Positions 1 to 12,500 of a DNA stretch of 64,000 nt are shown in pieces; position 1 is the first letter of the stretch; every line of letters starts with the position of its first letter. Both the position numbers and the translations under genes were made by a program. The DNA is taken from positions 186,001-250,000 of the forward strand of contig QAOA01004423.1 in the NCBI GenBank assembly GCA_003255065.1, in the 5' to 3' direction. The notes under the pieces were generated by a model. That model worked only from the letters and a program-made list of their open reading frames with translations, had not been told where the DNA came from and searched no databases. This DNA is from Cercis canadensis (taxonomy: Eukaryota; Streptophyta; Magnoliopsida; Fabales; Fabaceae).

Positions 1-64
1 AAGTCTGGTGCTTTATACATGTTAAAGTTTACTTATTTCTTTGCGTTGATCTTTCTATTTGCAG

Positions 65-3000
65 TTCTTAATCAAAATACTACACTGCAGTTATCCCATG
101 GCTTGTCTGTGGGGAACTCTCCTGGTTCGAAGCCTGGTGCTTCAGTGTTATGTGAAAGAGTTCATATACATGGACTGTCAAGGTTTAAAAACCTGAGTAA
201 ATTTTCTCACTCCATGTTGGTGAAAGTGTTTCCAACAAATTCGAACGTTCGCCTGCCAAACATAGAGATTTGTTTCCATAGGTGAGTATGTGTGGTAGTG
301 CATGCCTGGTATGTTGATATATGTGTTTAGCTACATATGTTACTTTATTTTTATTTAACATATCTTTTAAATCGAATCATGCGGTTTATATATTTTTTGG
401 AAAAAAAGATGGAAAAATGTGGAAATTATGGTAAAGGGTCTGCATTTTGGTTCTTGCTAGTACACTAGCAGTGCTTGGTTGCATAATTGACTTGATGGGA
501 TTGGTCGTAGTTATTGATAGGTAAATACGATGAACAATCAACGACTCTTCACAATGAGTCAAGAACACTACTTCAAACCTTAAGTCTGAATTTGATTATG
601 CAATTGAATGGGCTATCTCTTCCCATTCAACAATTGATTTTACTGTAGCATGCTAGAGGTTGGAAGATGACCAATATAATTTTTTTACACATGATAGTGT
701 ATTCTGTGTAGGAATATGTCTCTTGGGGTAGGGATGTGTCCACAAGGCCAGTGGGAGAAAGCTGCCAAGGGTTATTGGGCTCGATCAATGTCTCCTTTTG
801 ACCACAAGCTATTAGATATAAGGACTGCTGGTTCAACACTAGAAAACTTTGAGGTGTCCATTAAAGAAGGTACATTATCTCAGGTTCATGTATCTTTGCA
901 TAGTTGCAGTTTCTTGAGGCGTTATGATCCTACTTTCTATATCTTCTAGGACAGTGACCTCCTGTACTAATGATTTCTTTTTCCTCCTATGCAGAATTTT
1001 TTCTATATCGTATAGTATTCTTGATATTGGGCATTATGCTGATGAGCTTTGCATCCTTTCTGAGCCAATCATTAACATTTTATTATAGTAGTGCAATGGC
1101 AATTGGTATAATTCTTGTGATATTGATGATTCTTTTTCAGGTAATTTATTTTTGTTCCTCTATCATTGATATTCTGGATGTTATTGTTTTAACTTTACAC
1201 ATGCTGGCTGGGATGAATATTTTGAACATACAACAAGTAGACTACATGTTCATTAACTGTATGTTGTGGTACTGGATGTTGATGATGAACTGAAATCCTA
1301 GTTCTTTACCTTAGTAGCTTGCTGAATTGTTCATGATTTATCTGATATGCAGTCTTTTAATTTTGATGTGTGACTGCTACGAAACTTTCCTCTTTCACCT
1401 TGACGTGGACTCTTCTTCTTTTCGTTGACAGGGGATGAAACTTCTCCCAACTGGTCGGACGAGTTCCCTTGCAATATTTTTATATTCATCTGCTGTGAGT
1501 ATTAACCTCAGCATGCCCTCTTCCACCTTGTATACCAATTTTGCATGAATGTGAATCATGTAATTCAACAATTATTATACAGGTTGGATTCGGGACTTTT
1601 CTCCTCCGCTATGTGCCTGGTTTGTTTCGCTCTGTACTTATGGAGTTAGGAATAAATGAAGACATGTTTAATCCTGTATGTAAGTTATGTCTATGCTTTT
1701 GGATAATTTGTTTTGACATCTGTGCTGCAAAGTATTTATTTCATCCCTTTCACCTGTTTCTGTAGTAAGATACTGACACTGTCATGGGCTTACCCCTTTG
1801 ATAGTCAGTCATACTGTAGACCACATTACTGCAACGAAAAAGACAAGACAAGAAAGATTGTATCTACCATGATTTAAGATACGGAGGAAAATGTGTGTGA
1901 TTGTTGTAAATATCTGTAACCTATCCTGATTAAGGTATTGTGTGACTGCCTAGTTTTGACCACCAAATTAATTATAAAAGGAAAGTGTGATTGAGATATT
2001 AAGTTGCCAAACTGTAATTTTGACTGTTGTACGTGTTCAGCTGGTTCTTTTAAATCGACAAATTCCTAATAAATTATCATTGCTCTCCTGCAACTAAAGT
2101 GTGTGGTGGCTGTTATTTTGCTACTTCTTTAGCTGGGGTAACAGGGATACTACTCTATGTTTTTCCTATTATCTGTTTGTGTTCCATGAGCAAATATCTT
2201 AGCTGTGCGTTTGGATGCTTAACCTGTGAATTATCAACTGCAGTTGGCAATATTTCTACTGGCTTTTGTTGCTATAGCTGGAGCCTGGTTGGGTTTCTGG
2301 GTGGTCCACAAGCTCGTTCTCACAGAAGATGGATCAGTGGACATAAGCACTTCTCACTTTGTTGCATGGGCCATCCGGATAATGGCTGCCATCATGATTC
2401 TTCAGGTTTCTTGTTCATCTCTTCTACATTTCTAGGACTTTCTGATATGTTGGTTTGTTACTCATAAGCATATGATTGCAAATTTGATAAGAATATGCTA
2501 CTTCCAGAGTTCTATGGATCCTCTGTTGGGAACATTTGCATTATCATCAGGACTAGTCCTCTTGTTGTTGAAGAGAATCCTTAGATTGAAATTTCTTCGT
2601 CGCTCTCTCAAGTAAGTCTTAGAAAAGAAAATCTGGAGCTTAATTTGTAAGCTTCTATTATCAAGATCTGCTTTTTTATTTGTCCATAAAGAAAAAAAAG
2701 GATGATAGTTTATTTGGTCTTTATTTTTTTAATAAAAATGATGTAGAATTTTGAAACTCTAATCATTTCCATTTAGTTTTCATTTCCTTTGCTATTGGTT
2801 GAAAAATAAAAGTAGAATGCTTCAGATTCTGGTAATACAAAACATATTTGAGTTATTTATCTAGTTTTGAATCACAAACTGTTGGCCCAAAAAAAAAAAA
2901 AGATCCATAAACTGTTTCAAGCTATGAGCCAAATCGGTCACATAATGTCCTTTAATTTGCAGTATGCTATTGTTGTGAAATACTTTTGCAGGAGTTTGTT

Positions 3001-3572
3001 TAAATCATCCAAGAAACACAGAAGATCTCAGGTTCCTGATTCATCACCTTTTGATGATTCAAATGTTTTTGATGAGTTCATGTACAAGATGCGAAGCAAA
3101 GAGGACTCCAAATTCCTTCGGCCAAAAGTGAAGAGGTTCACCCTGGCCCCGTGCAAATCTTCTGACCAAGGTTTAGTTCGTCTCTCATATCCGTAATATT
3201 ACTAATTGAAATTTCGTCTCTCATCTACGTTTTCTGATTGCTTGTGGAGAAAGGAAAACATAGGAAATTGAAGAATGGTAGTTAATGCTTAGCATGTTGT
3301 AATTCTTTACGTCATCAGGTTTGACTAGGACACCACCTAAGAAGCTGGCAGAGGATGCATACCCTTCTACCTTCCACACTACACCTGAGAGAAGAAAATT
3401 CTCAAAGGTTGAGTGGGATACGTTCACACAAGAGTCCACAGAGAAAGCCTTGGAAGAACTTGCTGCTTCCCCTGATTTCAGTAAGTGGGTGGTCAGTAAT
3501 GCAGATAGGATAACTGTAACACCCAACACCAGGAAAGCTGATAGGCGGCGAAGGTGGCTGTTTTGGTCTTGA
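65..3572 (+). CDS. NEMP/DUF2215 nuclear envelope membrane protein (5' end outside window)
   Basis: Exons by in-phase joining: about 65-281, 712-869, 995-1140, 1432-1494, 1583-1675, 2244-2405, 2508-2611, 2992-3170, 3319-3572 (stop TGA). The product has an N-terminal luminal part with CERVHIHGLSR and NIEICFHR, then several hydrophobic segments (FFLYRIVFLILGIMLMSF, SSAMAIGIILVILMILFQ, LAIFLLAFVAIAGAWLGFWV, and one around IMAAIMILQ). A basic C-terminal tail follows, ending RRRRWLFWS. This is the layout of the NEMP/TMEM194 (DUF2215) family, whose plant members (PNET2 type) sit in the inner nuclear envelope and are linked to chromatin and the plant lamina. The ATG at 19 reads into a hydrophobic run, but a TTTGCAG acceptor at 58-64 suggests 65 is an exon start and the signal-peptide exon lies upstream. 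Family assignment is firm. The nuclear envelope role is family knowledge. Confidence 0.85.
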
Positions 3573-5496
3573 GCCACTTGTGACTGTTAGAGGGACAAGA
3601 TGGGCCTATTTCCTACTTCATAGTTTGTTTTCCCAGGGTTGCGAGTAAAGCAAAATTGTCTATTGTTGTAAATTAAATAGCCATTCACCGCACCGGGAAG
3701 GATGGGTGCAGATTTGTAATTTGCACCCCACCATCCCAGTCCCAGGCAAGCTTAGCTGGTTGTATCCATTCACTTTACTCAGTTGTCGCCAGGTACTCAT
3801 ATATGATACCCGATCGATTAGGCTACGCTTCTTTTGACATCCTATCCTAAATGTTTTCGTTTTTATCTTTTCACATTTTGCTCGTTTCTCCTTGTCAAAT
3901 AAGGCAAACATACATAAAATAAAAATTAAAAAGACTGTTATTGTCATCCGTTTTGGAATAGCAGACTTCCCTTTTGAATGCGTTAATCTCTCTCCATGAA
4001 GTATCAAGTATCAACCCAGCAATGCATCAAATAAAAACGAAAGAAAAATAAATGGCCAAAAGGGAAATAAAATAAAGGGCGTAGGAATTTCGAGCGGGTA
4101 AGATGTTTCTCAGATAAACTGAATTATGATTATCATAATCTTTATCCTTCTATCTTTTCGTCTCGGTAATCTTTCATGTTAAAAAAAAGTCGTACTTTTT
4201 AATTTTTGGTCTTAAATCCTTTTACTTCGTCAATTTGATTTCTTCGGAATTTTCTTTTCGGCAATGACAATGGATTGGAAAGGCCCTGAGGTTCATGCCT
4301 TTAGGCCTCTCCGTTCCAAAACAGATTCTTAATAGATGATCACTAGGCGCACGGGCCAGGTTTAGGATCATTGAGATATAACATTAAATTTAAAATCATA
4401 TTGAGTGTGTGTATATTGTGTTTGACAGTAGATTGATATTAAAATTGTTCTTAGAATTTATAAATTTTGTATTTAAATTTATAATCGTAGCTAANGCATC
4501 AAATAAAAACGAAAGAAAAATAAATGGCCGAAAGGGAAATAAAATAAAGGGCGTAGGAATTTCGAGCGGGTAAGATGTTTCTTAGATAAACTGAATTATG
4601 ATTATCATAATCTTTATCCTTCTATCTTTTCCTCTTGGTAATCTTTCATGTTAAAAAAAGTCGTACTTTTTAATTTTTGGTCTTAAATCCTTTTACTTCG
4701 TCAATGACAATGGATTGGAAAGGCCCTGAGGTTCATGCCTTTAGGCCTCTCCGTTCCAAAACAGATTCTTAATAGATGATCACTAGGCGCACGGGCCAGG
4801 TTTAGGATCATTGAGATATAACATTAAATTTAAAATCATATTGAGTGTGTGTATATTGTGTTTGACAGTAGATTGATATTAAAATTGTTCTTAGAATTTA
4901 TAAATTTTGTATTTAAATTTATAATCGTAGCTAAACTATCAGATGTTTACGCACTTAATTTAAAAGTGTAAAAAATTTGAATGTATAAAAATTTATGTCA
5001 TTGAAAATTGAAGTAAATATAATAAATTCTAATTATGTTATATATATATATTTAAGTATAAGATAATATAAATGTAGAATGCATAAATAATTTGAGTTTT
5101 GTTTATATATTTATTTTTTAAAAAATATTCATTATTTTGAGTTGGAGGCCACCACATTTTTCTCTTTTTTTTTTTTTTTAATTTTTTTTNAAAAAAAGCG
5201 CTTGACAGTGTTGTTTACTGTAGCGAATCAAAGAAGTCAAAATAGTATAGAAAAACGTAAAAGGTACTTTTGAAAAGGAAAGCAATGGATAACAGGGCAA
5301 TGTAAGCAAGAGGGAGTAATTATCCAAATTCATAAAGCAAAGCATCTTCTTCCTTCAAAGAATATCGGTTTCGTTCCAGATTTGATTTCCTAAACTAGCG
5401 CGGATTTGGTTTCCTTAGTCGCGTCTGTTATTGACGGAAACTTCCTTAGAGGTTCCTCTCAAAGCTCTCACCGCCTTTAAATTCTACAGCTTTCTG
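3573..5496. other. Intergenic, AT-rich, with duplicated block around an N
   Basis: No gene is seen between the NEMP stop and the CYSTM promoter. The stretch contains the 3' UTR of the NEMP gene, the duplicated block at 4023-4934, a poly-T/N/poly-A join at 5168-5197 and AT-rich sequence with a TA run near 5040. Confidence 0.6.
4023..4934. repeat. Direct duplication on both sides of an N (probable allelic contig overlap)
   Basis: Copy 1 is 4023-4494, N is 4495, and copy 2 is 4496-4934. Both start GCATCAAATAAAAACGAAAG and end AATCGTAGCTAA. They differ by a few substitutions (for example GGCCAAAAG against GGCCGAAAG) and by a deletion of about 31 bp in copy 2 after CTTCGTCAAT. A near-identical repeat meeting exactly at an N is best explained by two contig ends, probably two haplotypes, that were abutted and not merged. 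Confidence 0.8.
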
Positions 5497-5504
5497 TATA
5501 TAAA
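5497..5504 (+). promoter_or_regulatory. TATA box of the CYSTM gene
   Basis: TATATAAA lies about 98 bases before the CYSTM start codon at 5602, inside CTGTATATAAAAAATACC. This leaves a leader of roughly 70 bases if transcription starts 25-35 bases downstream. A strong TATA box fits a stress-induced gene. Confidence 0.6.
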
Positions 5505-5601
5505 AAATACCTGCTCGACTTACACTAGCTTTCAATTTCTTTCCTTGTCGTATCTTTGATTTCAACTTGAGGTTGTCAGCTTTTGAAAGAGACAGAGAGA
5601 G

Positions 5602-6537
5602 ATGAGTTACTACGATCACCAGCAACAGCCACCGGTTGGGGTTCCTCCTTCACAAGGTAATTGATTTTTGCTTGAGTTCCTTTTTGATTTTCAAGTGTGG
5701 AGTTTTCTTCTTGTATTTGGGCGAGAACGATTTATTAAAATTATTGTTCATTTATGGGTAGGGTATCCACCAAAGGATGCTTATCCTCCTCCAGGGTACC
5801 CTGTTCAAGGTTATCCTCCACCAGGGAACCCGCAGCAAGGGTATGCTCCACAGTACGCTCAGCAAGCTCCTAGGCAAGAGACCAGTTTTCTTGAAGGATG
5901 GTATGCTTTCTCACTAACGATGCTTTCAACTTTGAGAAACTCTATTATGGGTGTTGCTCTGTTCTTTACACATTAAAACAACCTAGGTAGGCTTTGCAGA
6001 ATGCATAAAAATTGACTTATAAGAAATTTGAGGGAAACTTGCAAAACCTGTTGATGTTTCTTTATCTTTGCTTTTACTCGGTGGTATTGAATGTGGCCAA
6101 GCTAATTGTGTAGTTGGCCAAAAAATTGAGTTGAACCGGAGATTGTTTGCAGTTCTGGTTCTGTTTTTAGATTGGGTCACTGGATTGAATTGTAAAAGAT
6201 GATATTGTAGCCTTAACATAGGTATGGGATGAATTTGCCCTGAGATGAAGATTATGACATAGGGAAATGGGGATTATATTTACGATTGCTTTGAATTAGG
6301 AAACTTTGTTAACGTACATAATTAGGATGTAGAAGTCAGATAAAAGTCATGCCTCTGTTTTTGTATCATTCTTTTTCTTGGTAGAGACTGCTAGTTTTTG
6401 GTCTATGTCCTCTTTGTATCTGTGTCTTTCTTTTTGTTTATGATTATATGGGAGAAAAATTGACACAAGCCTCATTATGTATATATTGCAGTTTGGCGGC
6501 ACTATGCTGCTGTTGCCTTCTGGATGCTTGCTTTTGA
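5602..6537 (+). CDS. Cysteine-rich transmembrane CYSTM protein (WINDHOSE-like), 79 aa
   Basis: Exons 5602-5656, 5762-5900 and 6492-6537 join in phase to 79 residues. The N-terminal two thirds is a soluble, Pro/Gly/Tyr/Gln-rich low-complexity region with GYPP-type repeats (YPPKDAYPPPGYPVQGYPPP). The C-terminus is the CYSTM module: FLEG, a short hydrophobic segment LAALCCCCLLDACF with a run of four Cys, then stop. CYSTM proteins are small tail-anchored plasma membrane proteins linked to stress tolerance; the closest plant relatives by arrangement are WIH1/WIH2. The start was chosen as the first ATG after the leader (GAGAGATGAG). The whole membrane module is encoded by the last exon of 15 codons, so splicing decides whether the protein is membrane-bound. 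Family call is firm; the exact orthologue is inference. Confidence 0.88.
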
Positions 6538-8149
6538 TTTTTGAAGAAAGGTGATGGCGGCTCAGTCAAGTTCATTCGCAAGGCGTTGTTGTCTTCTGTG
6601 TTTCCCATCAATTCTAGATTAGGATCAATGTTTGTTGTTATCTTTCCATCAGACACAAGTTGTTTGAAGATATTTGGAGCTTACGTTATTGTTTGAATTT
6701 TACATTGTAGATTCCTTATCCTTTCTGTTTCAAACATGGCGGCAAACGCATTGCAGCCTACTAGAAAAGTTTACCTGCGAAAGAGCATATTCCTTCCACG
6801 GGGTCTTTGATAGAGTGTTTAAATTTCATTTTCATATAAAAAAAGGATTTTTGAGGCCAAGCAGCTGAAGTAGATGATGGTGAGCGGGATCGCTGTGGAC
6901 AATTCTTACAGTTGTGAACCCCTATGCCCCATGACCCAAAAAGTGAAAAAGCTATGAAAAAACCAGAACGCCTAAAATGGCTGAAGTAGAAGGAGGGATG
7001 GCTTACCCTTTCTTTTTTGGGGTGAGGGGGAGGGGAGGACTGAGTTTTCAGTGTTAAATTCTTGAAGGGACCTCATATGTGGCACTGTGGATGGCTTTGT
7101 TGAATGCAACAAATACATGGATTATTCATGATATGCCAAAATCAAGGGTTTGCCGGCCTTTTTCTTTTTCTTCCATAGGTCATTATGACAGCGCCTAAAG
7201 ATCCCTGTCCTAGTGTCCTCTAGTTGCGTTGAATTTGATTTTGAAGAATTATTGGTGCGAGTAAGAACTCACCAACCAAAGTTAGAAAAACTCTAATTCG
7301 ATACTTCAATTTTCAATAAACCGTTTGACTTAAATTGCATAGTCCTAAGTCCTAACGCGGTAACGCCAAATAAATAGTTCCAGACCTCAACTTGGAACTG
7401 GATTAACAAGGTAGATACTTGAGATGCCACTGGAATATTTGCAGTAGCATTGAGGCCATTATTCTGTCTCCGTCAAGTTTTATGGCCTTGTGGAGAACTA
7501 CCCTGCCACTTCTTCATGGTACTTGATAGTACGGATTGTTAGGCAGTGCTCATTTTGAGATTAGAGAATAAAGACACCACCACTCCCACCAGGAGGTCCA
7601 GGACATTGAGAATAAAGACACCACTCGTTTTGTGCAACTAGTGCTATTATTTCCCAAGTGACCCTTACTTTAAGAAAGTTGAATCGACGTTTCCCTCTTA
7701 CTCTATCATTATTGTTTGTATGCTGTGAAGAATACCATTCATTCAAGCCGCTCATCAAGAATGTCGTTTACCTTTCCTTTTCATAAGACAAGAAAACCTG
7801 AATGGATCTAAACATGCCCAGTGTTCAAAACGAACGGTGATAACAACACAGGACAAGTAACGCCCCTCCTCAGTCATTCCTTCACCAAACACGTCAACTT
7901 CGGTGGTGCCCACCTCCTCAGTAAAAAAACAGTCCCTTTAAATTCTCAGATACTATTAGATTGTCTTGACACTGTTGCCAGTCTTTGTTTATTGGCTACG
8001 GACTACCAGTTTCTGTCTAACACTCCCGTTTCGCCGCGTAATTGAATTTCCTGATGGTTCCTCTCCCTAGCTCCCTCCCAAATGCATAGCCTCAGCTAAA
8101 ATCTCCTGCTCTTATTGAGTTAATTAAATCGGAAAATTAGGAGAAGCAT
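6538..8149. other. Intergenic: CYSTM 3' UTR and upstream of the NAGS-like fragment
   Basis: No convincing coding region. A motif GAGAATAAAGACACCAC occurs twice about 45 bases apart (near 7564 and 7609). Otherwise the sequence is unremarkable. Confidence 0.5.
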
Positions 8150-8520
8150 ATGGCTACTTGTAGTTCAATGCCGCAGCCACCCGTGTCACTGCAAAACCAA
8201 GCAGAAACATGGGTTTCTTCACGTGGCCCCAAATGTTTGCTCCTCAATTTTGGTTCAAGAGTGAGAATTGGAAGGTCTGGTTGTGGTTCTATTTACAGGT
8301 TGGAAATAAGAAAAAAAGCAGAGTTTCCAGTCAGAGGCTGTGGGTGCGGCCAAGGTAGTGGTGAGACTGAGGGCTATAATACGACAGAGGAAGACGAGAA
8401 GTTTGTGAAGGTGCTCCGGGAAGCTCAGCCTTATATTTCTGTGCATAGAGACAGAATATTTGTGGTGGTCATAACGGCAGTCATTGTTGCTAGTCCTTAC
8501 TTGGATCCCATTCTAAAGGT
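8150..8520 (+). pseudogene. Truncated duplicate of NAGS exon 1
   Basis: An open frame from ATG 8150 ends in [20 protein letters not shown], then a hydrophobic stretch and [10 protein letters not shown]. This parallels the end of exon 1 of the complete NAGS gene 1.4 kb downstream ([20 protein letters not shown] ... [10 protein letters not shown]). The match stops exactly at the exon 1 border: AAAG is followed by GTAGTACC, a usable GT donor at about 8519. No equivalent of exon 2 or later exons is found before the real NAGS starts at 9580. The N-terminal leader is unlike that of NAGS but has the Ser/Arg character of a plastid transit peptide. The frame is intact, so a short transcript is possible, but without the rest of the kinase and GNAT domains it cannot make NAGS. 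Most likely a diverged partial tandem duplicate, or a first exon spliced into the downstream gene. Confidence 0.7.
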
Positions 8521-8570
8521 AGTACCTCTCTCTCTCTTAAACACAAACTTTTTTGCAAGCTATAATCACT

Positions 8571-9579
8571 AGACTACACTAGGGAACGGAAGTTGAATAA
8601 TTTTGTTGGTTTTTTAAATTTAATCCACGTCAACATTCAGATTCGCTAAAAAAGCCAGAATAAGAATACCGATTAACCTCCGATTCAGCTTTACCGGAAA
8701 CTTTTTCTTCGATGACATGCCGGAAGAGATTTTTGAGGAGTGTGATCAGAGTACATGTGTCATGCTTGCTACTTGCAAGTCACACACGTCACTTATGCGG
8801 AATTGTGGACAAAATTGAAAGCATTCGCAGAAGTAAACAACAGGAAAAGTGAAAGGGAAGCGATAAAAATTATCATGTATGAAGACATAGGGATAGGGTA
8901 CGTCGTCTTACATTGTTCATTTTTATGCCATTGCTTCTGTTTTATCCATTTTTTGTTTTTTTTTTGTCGAGGGGAATCCACTTTTCGTCATTTTGGTATA
9001 AAGGATTATATGTCATTTTTTTGGGCCATGATTATATGTAGTTAAATACTTAAATAACTTCAGCCCAAGCATCCAATTGTCTATTGTTGCTTATAATGGG
9101 CCTTCAGCCCGCATTTGCAATGGCCCAATAGTGCCTGGGCGAGATTTCATGACAAAAACTGAAGTATCGGGTTCTTTATCCTTCTTTCTACATATTTGTG
9201 AATGAGTTTCATCATTAATTCCTTAAACACCTACAAGGAACAAGTCTATACTGTATTTTGTTAATGTTAAATCATTTACCATTTGAGGTTTCGAGTGGTC
9301 ATATGAAAATTTTCTAGAACGGTCGTTGGTGCAACTAGCGCGACGCTGTGGCGGCCGCTGGGAAGGCAGGCGGTCTGGTAAATAACATAAAAAGAAAAAA
9401 GAAAAATTGTGGGTCCCGTCATTCCATCACCGAAAGCGGCGGGTGTTGTAAATTTGCAAATGGCGGCGGCTTCTTGTCCCGTGCATATTTGGTGTCCTCG
9501 CCTACCTGCCAAGCCCTGACTTGCTGGCTGCTGCAAAAAAAGCGCTCTAACATCTTTACTATATTCTCTTCTCTTTTCA
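8571..9579. other. Spacer between the NAGS-like fragment and NAGS; no later NAGS exon
   Basis: Both strands were looked at for remnants of NAGS exons 2-10 (for example [12 protein letters not shown]); none was recognised. The last 500 bases are the NAGS promoter region. Confidence 0.5.
9062..9141. promoter_or_regulatory. Site II (TGGGCY/RGCCCA) cluster upstream of NAGS
   Basis: AGCCCA at 9062, TGGGCC at 9097, AGCCCG at 9106, GGCCCA at 9122 and TGGGCG near 9136 lie within 80 bases, about 450 bases before the NAGS start. Such elements are bound by TCP factors and are typical of plant housekeeping and organelle-related genes. The motif is visible; regulation is inferred. Confidence 0.5.
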
Positions 9580-12500
9580 ATGGCCACTTTCTTATCGAGC
9601 TCTTGTATATCTCTTAAAAATCCTCGAAACTTTCCAGATTTTCATGTTTCTAATGACCTATGCTATTTTTCTCACAATTTCTACCCACAAGTAAAGGTAG
9701 AGTCCCGTTCCCTAAAACCATTATCTTTAGCGGCCAACGTGGGAACTAAGCGTAACAAGGGAATCTCAAGGAAATGCAATGTGTTCAGCGAAGAAGTGGG
9801 GGAGAGTGTTGAAGAGGAAAGCTACAACTCTGTGGAAGACAAGCAATTTGTGCGTTGGTTTCGTGAAGCCTGGCCTTACTTATGGGCCCATAGAGGCGGC
9901 ACCTTTGTTGTGATTATTTCTGGTGAAATTGTCGCTAGTCCTTCCTTAGATCCCATTCTCAAGGCAGGTTCTCTTTTTACGTCAAATTTTTAATTTGCCT
10001 GTTTGGCTTTTCAGAAATTGTTAAAAGAATGATGTTAGTCAATCTTCTCTTCATCTTTAATCCTGTATATGGGTTGCGTATGAATTGGCAACTCAAATGT
10101 GTGTTTGCTTGCAGGATATAGCATTCCTTCATCATCTGGGAATTCGCTTTGTTCTTGTTCCAGGAACCCATGTGCAAATTGATAAGCTTTTGGCTGAGAG
10201 AGGTTAGTCACAATTGATTGCTTATGTATTTTATGTTTCTTCTTGAGTTTTTCAGTCTAAGGGAGAGCAAGATATTATGAATTGTACTACATCCTCTTGT
10301 GAAAAATGAATGATTTCAATCTTATCACCCTCCCTGGGTTCTTAGTGCATGACCAGTAGCCTTTTCTTACTGTAGGGAGCAAGCCTAAGTATGACGATCG
10401 ATATAGGATAACTGATGATGAATCCCTAGCAGCTGCAATGGAAGCAGCTGGGGGAATAAGATTGATGATAGAAGCAAAACTTTCTCCTGGACCTTCCATA
10501 TGCAATATCCGTCGACATGGTGACAATAGTCGATGGCATGAAGTTGGTGTCAGTGTTGCCAGTGGTAACTTTCTTGCTGCCAAGGTTCGAATTTTCTGAT
10601 ATTATCAATGAATGTAGAGAATTTGATTCCTCTCAATTGCAATTTTTTGTAACAGGAACAATGGCCTTCTGAAATTGTCTCTCTGTTTTCTTTTTCCTGT
10701 TTCTATCACTGTGTTAGAGCAAGTCTTGTTGATTTTTGTTTGGCAGAGAAGAGGAGTTGTCGATGGAATTGATTATGGATCAACTGGGGAAGTTAAAAAA
10801 GTAGATGTTTCTCGCATGCGCGAGAGGCTTGATGGCGGTTGTATAGTTATTTTAAGCAACCTGGGATACTCCAGCTCTGGTGAAGTTTTAAATTGCAAGT
10901 ATGCTTTAGAGCTTTGATATTTGCTTTCTATGAGTTTGTATTATTTGCTCGCATGCTAACATGCATTCTGTTGTGCTAACATTCTGTAACGTCCTGTTAG
11001 TATATCATCTATTAAGTGTCAATTTCATGTCCTATTATTTTTTTTTATTGTAGAAATGCTATATATATGTATATGCCTGTTATTTCCTCAAATATGTCTC
11101 TTATATCTATATTTGTGCTGTGTGTATCACCTGCTTCGCTTGCTTGTCATGCATGAGAGGTGCTAGACTTAAAATATGGTGCCCCCTTCTCCCCAGAGAA
11201 GACAAATGCTTAAACTCTGAACATTGATGAATCTTTATCTCCAGCTCCTATGAAGTGGCAACAGCTTGCGCCTTAGCTATTGGAGCAGACAAGCTTATTT
11301 GCATTATAGATGGTCCAATACTTGATGAGAGTGGACACCTAATGCGTTTCTTGACTCTTCATGAAGCAGACAAGTTGATTCGTAAACGTGCTGAGCAAAG
11401 TGAAACAGCTGCTAACTATGTGAAAGCTGTTGATGAAGAAGGCTTGAGCATGCTTGTGTCTAACAATGCTAATGGAATGGCCCATTCTCCACAGAATGGA
11501 AAGGCTTTTACTGAAAGGCATAATGCAACCTTTCATAACGGCGTTGGTTTTGCAAATGGCAATGGCCTATGGTCTGGTGAACAGGGTTTCGCTATTGGTG
11601 GTCAGGAGCGGCAGAGCAGAATGAATGGTTACCTGTCGGAACTGGCTGCTGCGGCATTTGTTTGCAGAGTGAGCCCCTGATGGACCTTTTCCTTCATATC
11701 AAGTGCACTAGCTAGTTATTTAAGTCTACATTATTTTAGCATCTTGAGTCCCTGTGAAGTTTTTATTGGTATTTCTCTTGTTGGGTACAATCACGACGGA
11801 CTTATCTCTCTCGAAAAAAAATAAAAAAATCCCTTTATGACCATGGAATAATAGTGAGGTGACTAATTTATGGAAAGTTTATGACCGCAATACACACAAC
11901 CACAACCACACGCACACACAAATGACTCTGTTATGGAAAACTAGTCATGTGTATTTTTACATTTTATATGTGGATCAAACTATATGCTAAAATTGAACAA
12001 AGCAAGAAGCTGCTTTTGAGTAATGGAAACAGAATAACAGGAGACTTCCACCTTAATATCTTCAATATGGACTCCCTGAATTTCCCCCTTCCTTTTGCTT
12101 AAAACTTTACATTCTTCTGTCATGTTTCCAACTCTTTATGATTGTTTTGATTGAAATTTAGCTATATCATAAATTAGTGGAGAGTATTAACAGAAGCTTT
12201 GTTGGATGATATCTTGTACAATATGCCTGACGGCGCTATCAGGATGATTGTCAAAAAGTGCAGTAAAGAATGTCAACTTCTATATGAGAGGTGAAGTTTT
12301 ATGATTGCTTAGTATGAGCAGTTGTGAGAACACAACTTGCCAAATCCAGTCTGCCCCACCCTGAGAGTATACAGATGTTGCTATCATGTTTTACATCTTT
12401 TTCTGCTACTACAAGTCACAGTGAAGGAAATCTCAGAGTTTTGGATCACTTTAAATATTTCTACTACATAGTAGCTGGGTTTGACTTGACATTTTAGTTT

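Noticed and set aside
3660..4007. 115-residue minus-strand open frame downstream of NEMP
   Set aside because: Lies in 3' flanking DNA, no known domain, unsupported splice sites.
7821..8045. 74-residue open frame before the NAGS-like exon
   Set aside because: No homology, no codon bias, and no promoter or splice context.
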